A stretch of DNA of 40,175 nucleotides from assembly GCF_003003995.1 (NCBI RefSeq), contig NZ_PVWF01000045.1:1-40175 (forward strand). Reading direction: 5' to 3'. The DNA is from Pleurocapsa sp. CCALA 161. Its GTDB lineage: Bacteria > Cyanobacteriota > Cyanobacteriia > Cyanobacteriales > Xenococcaceae. Positions 1-8,609 of the stretch are shown in pieces; within the stretch, counting starts at the first letter, position 1, and every line of letters starts with the position of its first letter. The notes beneath the pieces are model-generated. The model was not told where the DNA came from. It worked only from the letters and a program-made list of their open reading frames with translations, and searched no databases. The position numbers were made by a program, and so were the translations under genes.

Positions 1-2
1 CT

Positions 3-41
3 AAGATCAAGGAGTATATTGATCATCAAGAATCGCCCTAA
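3..41 (+). pseudogene. C-terminal tail of a possible IS200/IS605-type transposase (partial, at window edge)
   Basis: An open frame enters from the left edge and reads KIKEYIDHQESP before TAA at 39-41. A short amphipathic tail of the form IK-x-YI-x-x-Q resembles the last helix of Y1 (IS200/IS605 TnpA) transposases. The stop codon lies inside a compact hairpin (33-48), as would be expected at the right end of such an element. Only 12 residues are visible, so this rests on a weak resemblance plus the hairpin. It could equally be the tail of any other gene. I cannot tell whether the complete gene is intact. Confidence 0.3.
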
Positions 42-54
42 AGGGCGAGGTTTT
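33..54 (+). repeat. Hairpin, possible IS200/IS605 right-end structure or terminator
   Basis: TCGCCC (33-38) and GGGCGA (43-48) pair over a TAAA loop and are followed by GGTTTT. IS200/IS605 ends carry short imperfect hairpins near the cleavage site. The same shape with a T-rich tail could instead terminate the gene that enters from the left. The two readings cannot be separated from this window alone. Confidence 0.4.
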
Positions 55-175
55 CGACCCATTTATTAAACCGATAAGCTCCTAGAAGAAAGCTTTTCAG
101 GATGATCGGCTGCTAAAAGTTTTACAGGTACAGGTTGATGAATCAACGTTGGTCAAGCTATGAGCTATATATGAG

Positions 176-1576
176 CTATAGTTCACGCACATCAGCCACT
201 TGACCTTTAACTGCTGCTGCCACCACCATTGCTGGACTCATCAGTAAGGTTCTGCCAGTCGATGAACCTTGACGACCTTTAAAATTACGATTAGAAGAAG
301 AGGCACTAATTTGATCTCCCTGTAGCTTATCAGGATTCATAGCCAAGCACATCGAGCATCCTGGTTCACGCCATTCAAACCCAGCCTGTTCAAAGATTTT
401 ATCTAAACCTTCGGCTTCGGCTTCCTGTTTAACTCGTTCTGAGCCTGGCACAACAAAAGCTTTTACTGCTGGTGCTACCTGATGTCCCTTGGCAACTTTG
501 GCTGCTTCCCGCAGATCGCTAATTCTCCCGTTGGTGCAGCTACCAATAAAACAAATATCAACCTTAGTTCCCTTCAAAGGTTTGCCTGGAGTTAACTTCA
601 TATAACTATAGGCTTCTTGGGCGATCGCGCGATCGCCTTCAGGTAAATCATCTGCCACAGGAATGTTTTCGCTGATCCCTAGTCCTTGTCCTGGCGTAAT
701 CCCCCAGGTAACTGTCGGTTCAATTTCAGCAGCAGCAAATTGAACTACATCATCATAAATTGCATCGTCATCACTGCGAATACTTCCCCACCATTCAATT
801 GCCCGATCCCAAGCCTCTCCTTGAGGGGCAAAATCTCGACCCTTTAGATAATTAAAGGTTGTTTCATCAGGATTGATATAGCCACAACGCGCACCACCCT
901 CAATCGACATGTTGCATACCGTCATCCGTTCTTCCATCGACATCGCAGCAAAAGTAGAGCCAGCAAATTCGTAGGCATAACCCACACCACCTTTGACACC
1001 AAGCTTACGAATAATATGCAGAATGACATCTTTGGCAAATACACCGTGAGGTAACTCACCATTAATTTCAATTTTACGCACTTTGAGTTTAGCCAAAGCC
1101 AAAGTCTGGGAAGCCAAGACATCTCTTACCTGAGAAGTACCGATTCCAAAAGCGATCGCGCCAAATGCACCATGAGTTGAAGTATGAGAATCACCACAGG
1201 CAACCGTCATTCCTGGTTGAGTTAAACCCTGTTCGGGGGCAATTACATGAACGATTCCCTGATTTCCCGAACCGACATTGTAGAATTTGATGCCGTAATC
1301 TTGGGTATTTTGTTCTAATGCCTGGATCATCTCTTCTGCTAGGACATCAGCGAAGGGACGAGTCTGATTTTCTGTTGGCACAATATGATCTACTGTGGCG
1401 ACTGTTCTTTCAGGAAACAATACTTGAAGGTTTCTGGCTCTTAGCATCGCAAAAGCTTGAGGACTGGTTACTTCATGAATTAGATGTAAACCAATAAAAA
1501 GCTGGGTTTGACCAGAAGGTAATGTCCCAACGGTATGTAAGTCCCAAACTTTATCAAATAATGTTCCCTTACTCAT
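176..1576 (-). CDS. leuC: 3-isopropylmalate dehydratase large subunit (LeuC)
   Basis: This is the large subunit of isopropylmalate isomerase, which interconverts 2- and 3-isopropylmalate in leucine biosynthesis and works as a heterodimer with LeuD in the cytosol. The 466 residues match the normal full length. Aconitase-fold signatures are present: [15 protein letters not shown] (about 126-140), IGSCTNGR with C347, and GCSMC with C407 and C410. These three cysteines are the expected [4Fe-4S] ligands. ATG at 1576 starts [14 protein letters not shown], typical of the family; no strong ribosome site precedes it. leuD is not downstream: the next 175 bases are non-coding and contain the putative transposon end, so the partner subunit must be encoded elsewhere. 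The identification is secure. Confidence 0.97.
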   Translation of the reverse strand: MSKGTLFDKVWDLHTVGTLPSGQTQLFIGLHLIHEVTSPQAFAMLRARNLQVLFPERTVATVDHIVPTENQTRPFADVLAEEMIQALEQNTQDYGIKFYNVGSGNQGIVHVIAPEQGLTQPGMTVACGDSHTSTHGAFGAIAFGIGTSQVRDVLASQTLALAKLKVRKIEINGELPHGVFAKDVILHIIRKLGVKGGVGYAYEFAGSTFAAMSMEERMTVCNMSIEGGARCGYINPDETTFNYLKGRDFAPQGEAWDRAIEWWGSIRSDDDAIYDDVVQFAAAEIEPTVTWGITPGQGLGISENIPVADDLPEGDRAIAQEAYSYMKLTPGKPLKGTKVDICFIGSCTNGRISDLREAAKVAKGHQVAPAVKAFVVPGSERVKQEAEAEGLDKIFEQAGFEWREPGCSMCLAMNPDKLQGDQISASSSNRNFKGRQGSSTGRTLLMSPAMVVAAAVKGQVADVREL

Positions 1577-1727
1577 ATAACTATGTTGCTGGTGCTAAAA
1601 AAGTATCTGTGGTTTATTTTACAATTTTTGCCCAACGACTTTTAGCTTAAGACTAAATATTATTAATGAGCAGAGTATCAGTGGTTTGTTAGCTAGAGAT
1701 TGATAAAAAGCTGTCGAGGATGTCTGC

Positions 1728-2033
1728 GTGGCGGAAGACACAAATGTCTGGGTTGCGATCGCTTCAGGTTCTCCTGTGGGCTTCATAGCAGTAAAACTAC
1801 ACTCAGAGGATAGCATGGGTGAGATATATATGGTCGCTGTCGATCCAGATTTTCAAGGTCAAGGCATTGGCAGCACTTTGATAAAATTTGCTCTGGATTG
1901 GATGAAAGATGCGGGGATGTCTATTGCTATGGTTAAGACTGGAGGCGATCGCGGTCATGCGGTAGCACGTCACACCTATGAAAAGCTAGGCTTCGAGCTA
2001 TTTCCAGTCGCCAGATACTTTAAAAAGTTATAA
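1728..2033 (+). pseudogene. GNAT family N-acetyltransferase, N-terminally truncated
   Basis: The protein carries the core of the GNAT acetyl-CoA fold: beta strands 2-4, the V-DPDFQGQGIGSTLI pyrophosphate loop (Q/RxxGxG/A type, about residues 39-51), and the C-terminal YEKLGFEL motif. GNAT domains usually span 140-160 residues. This one has 101 from a GTG at 1728, and the open frame begins at 1707, just after tandem stops TGA-TAA at 1701-1706. Helices 1 and 2, which form much of the acceptor-substrate site, are therefore missing. No plausible start with a ribosome site lies upstream. It is probably a 5'-truncated gene; a short functional protein cannot be excluded. The acceptor substrate is unknown. 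Confidence 0.7.
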
Positions 2034-2071
2034 GTAACCTAAGATGTAAGTGTGCTGAGAGAGACAAAATC

Positions 2072-3334
2072 GTGAGTCGAATTGTTATTACTACAATTGG
2101 AAGTCTAGGAGATCTTCATCCCAAAATTGCGATCGCACTGGAATTACGCGATCGCGGTCATGATGTTGTTTTTGCTACACACCAAGGATATCAAGCCAAA
2201 ATTGAAGCTTTGGGGTTTGAATTTCACCCTATGCGTCCCGATGGTACAGACGATCCTTTAGAAATAGCACGAATGACCGACAGAAAGACAGGTTCGGAAT
2301 ACGCTGTTCGTAATTGGCTGTTACCAAGTTTGCGTGAAACTTACACTGATTTAATAAATGCTGCCAAAGATGCTGACTTTATGATTGCTGGAGAAATCGT
2401 CTATGCTGCGCGATTAGTCGCTGAAAAATTAAGGATTCGCTGGGCATCATCTGCCCTATCTCCCTTTTCATTCCTCTCTGCTTACGATCCATCTGCGATC
2501 GCTTTATTCCCTTTTTTAGCCAAGTTACGCGGATTTGGCGTACCAATCAACCAAGTTATCATTCAGTTATTAAAAACAGTTACTAAATCTTGGGCGACAC
2601 CGATTCACCAACTGAGAAAAGAACTCGAATTACCCCAACTCATTGGTAATCCCATCATTGATGATAAGTTTTCTCCCTATCTGGTGTTGGCGATGTTTTC
2701 GTCAGTTTTAGCAAAGCCTCAGCCTGATTGGGCTAAAAACACTGTAATTACAGGATTTACATTCTATGATGGCAACCAAAATAAGACAGAACTTTCCCCA
2801 AAACTCCAGCAATTTTTAGATGTAGGTGAGCCACCTCTTGTATACACGCTAGGTTCAGCCAATGTGCTAAATCCTGGTGTCTTTTATCAGGAAAGTATTC
2901 AAGCAGCAACACAATTAAACCGTCGTGCTGTTTTGTTAATGGGTGGAAATACGCTTCCAGAAAATCTACCAAAAGATATCATTGCTACAAACTATGCGCC
3001 ATACTCGAAAATTTTCCCTCACGCTTGTGCAATTATCCATCAAGGTGGTATTGGAACGACGGCTCAAGCTATTCAAGCAGGTCGCCCAACTCTCATAATG
3101 CCTTACACTTATGACCAACCTGACAATGCAGCCAGAGTCCAACGATTAGGAACTTCTCGCACGATTCTCCGCGAGCAATATTCAGCATTACGAGTTGCCA
3201 AGGAGTTAAGTGAATTGGTAGGCAATCCTCGTTATGCAGCAAAAGCAGCAGAAATCGGGCGTATAATACAGTCAGAAAATGGTGTAGTGGTAGCGTGTGA
3301 TGCAATTGAGAAACAGCTTGAAGCAATTAAATAA
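2072..3334 (+). CDS. UGT-like (GT1/GT28-type) glycosyltransferase
   Basis: A two-domain GT-B glycosyltransferase of 420 residues. The N-terminal domain opens with the GT28-type nucleotide-fold strand (TTIGSLGDLHPKIAIALEL, residues 7-25) seen in sterol, macrolide and flavonoid glucosyltransferases. The C-terminal domain carries the nucleotide-sugar signature: PHACAIIHQGGIGTT (316-330, with H323) followed by PYTYDQPDNAARV (344-356), where D348/Q349 would contact the donor sugar. There are no membrane segments. GTG at 2072 is chosen because it starts exactly at the first strand. The acceptor cannot be predicted; lipids, carotenoids and small metabolites are all possible in this family. The gene meets the following minus-strand gene tail to tail with a 9-bp gap. 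Confidence 0.9.
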   Translation: MSRIVITTIGSLGDLHPKIAIALELRDRGHDVVFATHQGYQAKIEALGFEFHPMRPDGTDDPLEIARMTDRKTGSEYAVRNWLLPSLRETYTDLINAAKDADFMIAGEIVYAARLVAEKLRIRWASSALSPFSFLSAYDPSAIALFPFLAKLRGFGVPINQVIIQLLKTVTKSWATPIHQLRKELELPQLIGNPIIDDKFSPYLVLAMFSSVLAKPQPDWAKNTVITGFTFYDGNQNKTELSPKLQQFLDVGEPPLVYTLGSANVLNPGVFYQESIQAATQLNRRAVLLMGGNTLPENLPKDIIATNYAPYSKIFPHACAIIHQGGIGTTAQAIQAGRPTLIMPYTYDQPDNAARVQRLGTSRTILREQYSALRVAKELSELVGNPRYAAKAAEIGRIIQSENGVVVACDAIEKQLEAIK

Positions 3335-3343
3335 ATAGATCGC

Positions 3344-4213
3344 TCAAGGATTCGATCTTTTTCCTTCAGGCAAAGAAGGATAGGGTTTATAAGGCATGGG
3401 AATATATTGTACTGATGGACGAATGTTTTGAGGTTGAGGATAAAATTCCATCAGCTTATAAATAGATTTAGGCAAACCAACTGTAATCGGCAAACCAAGT
3501 TCTGTTGCTTCTTCTACAGTAATCGGACAGTCATGAGTAATTTGTCCTGTGGTGAGGGTATCTACAATTTTTTCGATATTTTCTGGTGCAATCTTGGGCT
3601 GAGGAATTTCATCTTTAAGTAACGTTCTCACAAAACGTTGTACTTGATTGATGGCTTTGCGCGATAAATCCGCCATGATTAAAGTCTGATCGTCAATTTC
3701 GGCGATGGGTTTTTGTTCGACCACTTTAACAATGCTAGCAGCAGCCATGTTCCCTAGTTGAGGATCTACTGGGCCTAAAACAGCATTGGGATCCATGACA
3801 ATCTCATCGGCAGCTAAAGCAAGCATTGTTCCACCACTCATGGCATAGTGAGGAATAAAGACGGAAACTTGGGCAGGATGACGAATTAAGGCTCTGGCAA
3901 TTTGCTCCGTCGCCAATACTAAGCCTCCTGGCGTATGCAAAATAAGATCGATTGGGACGTTGGCAGGAGTAAGACGAATTGCTCGTAAGACTTGCTCTGA
4001 ATCTTCGATAGAAATGTAGCGACTCAGCGGAATTCCTAAAAGACTGATAGACTCTTGTCGGTGAATCAGTAAAATAACTCGACTTTGACGGTTTTGCTCG
4101 AATTCTTGCAAGGCGCGAACTCGTCGAAATTCTGTTTGGCGACGCTGCCATAGCGGTTGCAAAGAGGAGATGATTAAAAATACCCAGAATAGATCGAAAA
4201 TACTAAAACTCAT
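3344..4213 (-). CDS. SDH-family Clp-fold serine protease, membrane-anchored
   Basis: 289 residues related to the ClpP/crotonase-fold SDH (Ser-Asp-His) proteinases, which resemble SppA and archaeal membrane serine proteases. A hydrophobic N-terminal segment (residues about 4-18) is a likely membrane anchor. The core shows LILHTPGGLVLATEQIA (90-106), the oxyanion-type GG loop, and HYAMSGGTMLALAADEIVMDP (122-142), in which S126 is the predicted nucleophile. The region NAVLGPVDPQLG (143-154) is the conserved neighbour that supplies the Asp in this family. It could cleave membrane peptides or remnant signal peptides; this is inference. ATG at 4213 gives the full hydrophobic start. Confidence 0.85.
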   Translation of the reverse strand: MSFSIFDLFWVFLIISSLQPLWQRRQTEFRRVRALQEFEQNRQSRVILLIHRQESISLLGIPLSRYISIEDSEQVLRAIRLTPANVPIDLILHTPGGLVLATEQIARALIRHPAQVSVFIPHYAMSGGTMLALAADEIVMDPNAVLGPVDPQLGNMAAASIVKVVEQKPIAEIDDQTLIMADLSRKAINQVQRFVRTLLKDEIPQPKIAPENIEKIVDTLTTGQITHDCPITVEEATELGLPITVGLPKSIYKLMEFYPQPQNIRPSVQYIPMPYKPYPSLPEGKRSNP

Positions 4214-4590
4214 TGTGATCGCCGTTCGTTTTTACATTTTATTTTTACCAAATGGCGTTAGAAAAACGATTCATCTAAAGGTATAAATTACTCTTCCTTC
4301 ATTGTTTTTAAAAAGTAGTCTTTCGCATATTGCTAGTAACCACCAAGCTACGAGCAAGACTAATAGCAATATTTTCAGTAAAGCGATCGCTTTACTCGGT
4401 CGTTTATCTAACTGACACTCTATGTAAGGCAAATTCAAGATTGAAGAGATTTGTAGCATCAACAATAGGATCAATCAAATCTATGGTATCTTTGAATATT
4501 CAAAAGTAAGTGTTATACTTAGCTTTGGTGTTAAATGCCTTGATGCTTATAAAGCAGAGGATGTTTTTGACTAAAATTACATATCATATC
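4214..4590. other. Spacer upstream of tRNA-Thr; one doubtful small ORF
   Basis: Between the protease gene and the tRNA the only open frame of note runs on the minus strand from an ATG at 4459 (or TTG at 4474) to 4271. It would encode about 62 residues with one strongly hydrophobic stretch (LLKILLLVLLVAWWLLAI). I see no ribosome site and recognise no family, so I do not call it a gene. The right part holds the probable tRNA promoter (4492-4519). A HIP1 octamer lies near 4383. Confidence 0.4.
4492..4519 (+). promoter_or_regulatory. Candidate sigma-70 promoter for tRNA-Thr
   Basis: TTGAAT (4492-4497) and TATACT (4514-4519) are separated by 16 bases, close to the consensus -35 and -10 boxes and spacing. 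The predicted start lies about 65 bases upstream of the tRNA. The -35 box is part of the palindrome TTGAATATTCAA. The match is good, but promoter prediction by eye in AT-rich DNA is error-prone. Confidence 0.45.
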
Positions 4591-4662
4591 GCTCTCGTGG
4601 CTTAGTGGCAAAGCACCTCCTTGGTAAGGAGGAGATCACGGGTTCAAATCCCGTCGAGAGCT
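4591..4662 (+). tRNA. trnT-GGU: tRNA-Thr (anticodon GGU)
   Basis: A complete 72-nt cloverleaf without encoded CCA. The acceptor stem GCTCTCG pairs perfectly with CGAGAGC. The D-arm is GCTTAGTGGCAAAGC. The anticodon stem CCTCC/GGAGG encloses the loop TTGGTAA, with GGT at positions 34-36. The T-arm ACGGG-TTCAAAT-CCCGT is standard. GGU reads threonine codons ACC and ACU. The discriminator base is U. A candidate promoter lies about 70 bases upstream. Confidence 0.97.
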
Positions 4663-5053
4663 TGTCGGTCTAATAATTTCTACTAAAGCTTTCTAGCTTA
4701 ATTTCTTTTTTTACTAAGCAGGTTCTTGGCTGAAAACTTGCTTTGTGACCTAAATAATCCAATGTGTAATCCTTACTCACTTCGCTTCCAATTGCCCAAA
4801 TGACTAAATAGGAGTATAAACCGCATCAACTTTGAAACTGGTACTTTTAAACTGATGGTTGGAGTAGTAGTGGGTAGCAAGTATTAATAAGCTCAAATAA
4901 TCTATCGGCGATTGCGACTTTGATAGTTCGGTTTTACATATTGGTAAAGAGAAAAATACCAGATAGTATCATTACAGTTCAGAAGTATCACTTGAATTAT
5001 TTTGCTTAGATACTACTGATTATAAGAGGCTAAGTGGAGGTTAGAGACTTAAA
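4663..5053. other. Spacer between tRNA-Thr and the sensor kinase gene
   Basis: There is no convincing coding sequence. Just after the tRNA, a weak hairpin AAGCT-TTCT-AGCTT (4686-4699) followed by seven T residues (4706-4712) may end the tRNA transcript. The remainder is AT-rich and presumably holds the promoter of the kinase gene. I find no box pair good enough to name. GTGGAGG at 5034-5040 lies 13 bases before the GTG start of the next gene and may be a distant ribosome site. Confidence 0.4.
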
Positions 5054-6565
5054 GTGCAAAACTGGTTGCTACAGAATTTAAGCGATGTACTTAATCAAGA
5101 ATTAGAATTACGAACTACCTTACCTCAAACTGCTTGCTGTTTAGATGTTGAGCAGATAAACGAGAAGCAGCCCCAAAAATATTACAGTCAAAAACATCGT
5201 TTAGCAGAGTTAAACGCTCAAAGAGAATGGCGAGGCGCGATCGCTTCTGTCGAAGAGATACTCTTAGCTGAAATTACCAGCAACCAGCAACTAGCATCAG
5301 CAGCTAAATCAGGTTTAGTTTTTTCTGCTCCTGTTCCTCTGCTTAGTAATTGTGAACTAGTATCTAATTTTCAGTCGGCAATATTTACCCCAGATGCTTT
5401 TAAAGTCAATATGCTGATGCCCTGTCGTCAGTCGCCTGAACCTACAGTCGTGCCAAAAAGTGCAGCAGTAATAGAATTACCTCTAATTCCTCAAGATCCT
5501 ATTGCTCAAGAACAATTTTGCTTGGTACTAACTGCTAATTTTGGCTTAGTTCTGGTATTAGGCACTGATGCAGAAGGTAATCCTAAATTTCATTTTTCCT
5601 TCGATCCTGTTACTCTAAGCAAAGTTTGGAACACCTTGCGATCGCGCTTAGTAATTACTAAATATCATCATTTAGAAGAATTAGATCGCCTAGTTGAACA
5701 GTTTGCGCCACCTACTCCAGATTATCAGTTGGTAACTAATTTTAGTCGTCTTTTATTGCATCACATACCCGATCTAGAGTTTCTATCGGCTAATTCTCGC
5801 CAGGTTGAAACCGTAGCAGCAACTGCTGAATCAGCACAATCAGTTTTTCAGGATCATGGTGCTACTAGTTTCATGGAAATGGAGCTACTACAGGCACTGA
5901 CTCACGAAATTCGTACTCCTCTGACTACTATCCGTACCTTAACCAAACTGCTTTTGAAGCGTAAGCAAGACTTTAAACCCAACGTCATCCAAAGATTGCA
6001 AACCATTGATCGCGAATGTAGAGAACAGATCGAGCGCATGGAACTGATTTTTCGCGCTGCGGAATTGGAATCTACGTCTCCTAGTGCCAAGCCTGTAGAG
6101 CTAGTGGCTTTTTCATTGGAGCAAGTGTTTCAGCAAAGTATCCCTCGTTGGCAAGAAAAAGCCAAACGACGTAACGTAGAGTTAGATTTTACTCTTCCCT
6201 CGAACCTCCCTAGAATAGTCAGCGATCCTAGAATGCTAGACACGGTTTTGACAGGAGTAATGGAAAGCTGTACCCGTAGTTTGCCGACAGGAGGACATAT
6301 TGATGTCAAGATTTCAACGGCAGGAAATCAGCTAAAGTTACAAGTGCTTTCTCAAGCTAGCAACAGTGATAATCCGTTTAAATCTTTGGGACAGTTACTC
6401 ACCTTTCAACCAGCAACAGGTTGTCTAGGTCTAAATTTAGACGCCACTAAAAATATATTTCAGGCACTAGGGGGTAAACTCACTGTTAGACAACGACAAG
6501 AACAGGGTAAAGAACTAACTATTTTTCTTCCTTTAAACAATTCATATCAAACTTCAAAAGTCTAA
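5054..6565 (+). CDS. Sensor histidine kinase with degenerate ATP-binding domain
   Basis: 503 residues. An N-terminal region of about 250 residues of unknown fold, without membrane segments, is followed by a HisKA dimerisation domain with the phospho-acceptor motif LTHEIRTPLTTIR (282-294; H284). A HATPase_c-like domain covers about 350-495. The H-box is textbook, but the ATPase part is unusual. In the N-box region (394-410, MLDTVLTGVMESCTRSL) the Mg-binding Asn appears replaced by E404. The G1 box (DxGxG) is not visible where expected (431-445). A G2-like GCLGLNL and the closing LGGKLTV strand remain. It may therefore phosphorylate poorly, act as a phosphatase or scaffold, or use a variant site. 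GTG at 5054 begins MQNWLLQNLSDVL. No response regulator lies nearby. Confidence 0.85.
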   Translation: MQNWLLQNLSDVLNQELELRTTLPQTACCLDVEQINEKQPQKYYSQKHRLAELNAQREWRGAIASVEEILLAEITSNQQLASAAKSGLVFSAPVPLLSNCELVSNFQSAIFTPDAFKVNMLMPCRQSPEPTVVPKSAAVIELPLIPQDPIAQEQFCLVLTANFGLVLVLGTDAEGNPKFHFSFDPVTLSKVWNTLRSRLVITKYHHLEELDRLVEQFAPPTPDYQLVTNFSRLLLHHIPDLEFLSANSRQVETVAATAESAQSVFQDHGATSFMEMELLQALTHEIRTPLTTIRTLTKLLLKRKQDFKPNVIQRLQTIDRECREQIERMELIFRAAELESTSPSAKPVELVAFSLEQVFQQSIPRWQEKAKRRNVELDFTLPSNLPRIVSDPRMLDTVLTGVMESCTRSLPTGGHIDVKISTAGNQLKLQVLSQASNSDNPFKSLGQLLTFQPATGCLGLNLDATKNIFQALGGKLTVRQRQEQGKELTIFLPLNNSYQTSKV

Positions 6566-6899
6566 ATAATTAAACCGTTTAATTCTGCACTGTAATCTAA
6601 TTTTTTGATAAAGCGATCGCTTTTTAGTAAGGCGATCGCTTCTTTTGATCTTAGTAAAAATACTTACTTTTTTGTTACTTAATAATTTATATTTTTCTTC
6701 ACTTCAAGTTCACAAACTATCATCAAGCAACATTGTTTCTTTACAATCTGAATGAGGTAAAATCAGTGTTTTCAATAATTTACGTTTGGTGTTTATTACT
6801 GTTATTGTTGATTTATTAGTAGATACTAAATTAATTTTCAGTTTGAAAATCTTCAATCAATATAGAATTTCCTTTATTAAAAACAGTAAAATAACTCCA
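6566..6899. other. Spacer before the secreted repeat protein
   Basis: After the HIP1 hairpin this stretch is AT-rich and holds no recognisable gene. The frame of the downstream gene stays open back to a TTG at 6786, but the extra 38 residues look like translated spacer and lie in front of a clean signal peptide. The real start is therefore taken as ATG at 6900. No clear ribosome site precedes that ATG. Confidence 0.5.
6611..6646 (+). terminator. Probable terminator built from two HIP1 octamers
   Basis: AAGCGATCGC (6611-6620) pairs with GCGATCGCTT (6632-6641) over an 11-nt loop, and CTTTT follows. Each arm contains one HIP1 octamer, so two copies form the 10-bp stem. It lies 45 bases after the kinase stop codon, where a terminator is expected. 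The short T tract makes it moderate. Confidence 0.5.
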
Positions 6900-8519
6900 A
6901 TGTTTAAATCGATCAACCTGGTAAAAATTAGTTCGACTGCTCTTTTAGGTATTTTAGCAACAGGAACTTTAATCTCACAGTCTGCAATGGCTGCTCCAGT
7001 AAAAATAGATTCACTAGATACTACTCGCGTTCCCGCAACGTCTCGTACAGGTAATGTTTGCGACCAAAATGGAGCTAATTGTGCAATCAAGAATTATGGT
7101 ACTGGAACGAATATCAAGTTAAATGGATTTAGAGCAGGTGGTCAAGATTATTCAATTTTAAAACTTGTTGATGAAGTCAGATTTCAAAGAGTTAATAATA
7201 GTCAAGTTCAAGGTCAAAAACATATTTATTTTTTAGAAAAAGGTAGTAATAACTCTATAGGGAGTTCAATGATTTCTACTATGGAAGATGCTGTTAGAAG
7301 CAACTTTATTAATAGTGGAACGGATAATGTATTCGCTAATAGCGGAGGAGTTAATCTTAATAATATTGAGCGGGTTGATTTTTTGATTAACAGCGGATTA
7401 ATAGTTAAACCAGAATATACAAATGATGCGGGATTTTTGCTCTTAGAACGTGGTGGGAATGACCCTTTCAAAATTGCACCTATTACAGCAATTGATGCTA
7501 ATGGAAACCCCAGCAGTTTTGGTAATTTAATCAGCGTTCCTGTTAGTACTTGGGGTAGCTCAAACCTCAACATCCTAACGAATGTTTTTCAAAATCAGTC
7601 TAATTGGAATGCTCCTAGATTAACTGGTGATATAGGTAGTCAAAATATTAAAGGGGTTTTTATTTCGATTGCTTCTCTAGGAATTGCTTCAAATCAAACA
7701 GTTTATGGTTATGCTATATTTCCTGGCGATATTACCTCTAGTAGTGATTTAGTGGGTTTAAGTAATTTTCCTAAGACTACTTCAGCAGACTCAGGTCAAG
7801 GAGGATTAGATTTAATCTCTAGCGGTGGACTTTTCATTCCTGAAAATGTACCAGAGTCAGCAGTATTCAAGCCAGCCTCGGCGGTGAATGATATTATTGC
7901 CACAAATGAAGATAATAGTGTCAATGGGAATGTCTTGACCAATGACATTGGTGATAGTCTAGTCGTGACCAGTACAGGTCAAAAAACTTTGACATCGGGT
8001 GCTAAAGTAAATATTAACAGCAATGGTACTTATACTTATAACCCCAATGGACAATTTGAAGCTTTAGAAACTGGTGTTACTAGAACTGATACTTTTAGCT
8101 ACACCATGAGAGATGGTAGTGGGAACGTTGGTAGTGCAACTGTAACTATCACAATCAACGGTGCTGCCGATACTCCCGATGCAGTTGAGGATTCTTTCAC
8201 TACCGATGAAGATACCAGCACTACTGGCAATGTCAAAACTAATGACACAGATCCTAATGGTGACAATCTTACTGTTACTATGGTTAATGGACAAACAGCT
8301 AATGTAGGCAATCAAGTTCGTCTTGCTTCTGGTGCTTTATTAACTCTTAATAGTGATGGGACTTTTACTTACAATCCTAATAGTAGATTTGAATCTCTTA
8401 ATGACGGACAGACTGCCACTGATACTTTTTCCTACACCATTAATGATGGTCACGGTAATACTGATAGTGCCGATGTCACTATGACCATTGATGGAGTTAC
8501 AGATCCTGTTGTCGACTAG
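6900..8519 (+). CDS. Secreted protein with two tandem Ig/cadherin-like (VCBS-type) repeats
   Basis: 539 residues from the ATG at 6900. The N-terminus has a basic start, a hydrophobic core (TALLGILATGTLI) and an A-x-A cleavage site (SAMAA), a standard Sec signal peptide. Residues about 33-320 form a domain I do not recognise, rich in Asn and Ser. Two copies of a 100-residue bacterial Ig/cadherin-type unit follow (328-427 and 428-535). Each carries an acidic N-E-D/D-E-D start, GTYTYNPN or GTFTYNPN, DTFSYT, and D-G-x-GN. Such repeats often bind calcium and act in adhesion or extracellular matrix. The protein ends soon after the second repeat without a sorting tail or type I secretion motif that I can see. 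The function is inferred from architecture only. Confidence 0.82.
   Translation: MFKSINLVKISSTALLGILATGTLISQSAMAAPVKIDSLDTTRVPATSRTGNVCDQNGANCAIKNYGTGTNIKLNGFRAGGQDYSILKLVDEVRFQRVNNSQVQGQKHIYFLEKGSNNSIGSSMISTMEDAVRSNFINSGTDNVFANSGGVNLNNIERVDFLINSGLIVKPEYTNDAGFLLLERGGNDPFKIAPITAIDANGNPSSFGNLISVPVSTWGSSNLNILTNVFQNQSNWNAPRLTGDIGSQNIKGVFISIASLGIASNQTVYGYAIFPGDITSSSDLVGLSNFPKTTSADSGQGGLDLISSGGLFIPENVPESAVFKPASAVNDIIATNEDNSVNGNVLTNDIGDSLVVTSTGQKTLTSGAKVNINSNGTYTYNPNGQFEALETGVTRTDTFSYTMRDGSGNVGSATVTITINGAADTPDAVEDSFTTDEDTSTTGNVKTNDTDPNGDNLTVTMVNGQTANVGNQVRLASGALLTLNSDGTFTYNPNSRFESLNDGQTATDTFSYTINDGHGNTDSADVTMTIDGVTDPVVD
7881..8504 (+). repeat. Two in-gene tandem repeats with 300-nt period
   Basis: The first unit starts at 7881 (protein AVNDIIATNEDN) and the second at 8181 (AVEDSFTTDEDT), exactly 300 nt or 100 codons apart. 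The nucleotide sequences have diverged, but the protein pattern is conserved through the closing ITING / MTIDG strand. This points to an old duplication maintained for protein structure. Confidence 0.8.
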
Positions 8520-8609
8520 ATAAATGACAAATATTTTAATCTAATTAATGACACGTTTTAGTTAGATTATTGGATTAAGATAACTGTAAAAAAGCCCTAA
8601 AGGATTAAT

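Noticed and set aside
922-1122. Small minus-strand frame inside leuC
   Set aside because: It lies wholly within the well-supported leuC gene in another frame and has no family features.
4271-4459. Hydrophobic 62-residue frame before tRNA-Thr
   Set aside because: There is no ribosome site or recognised family, and AT-rich spacers readily give Leu/Ile-rich frames. Kept only as a note in the spacer entry.
6786-6899. Upstream extension of the repeat-protein gene from a TTG
   Set aside because: It would put 38 unlike residues before a clean signal peptide.
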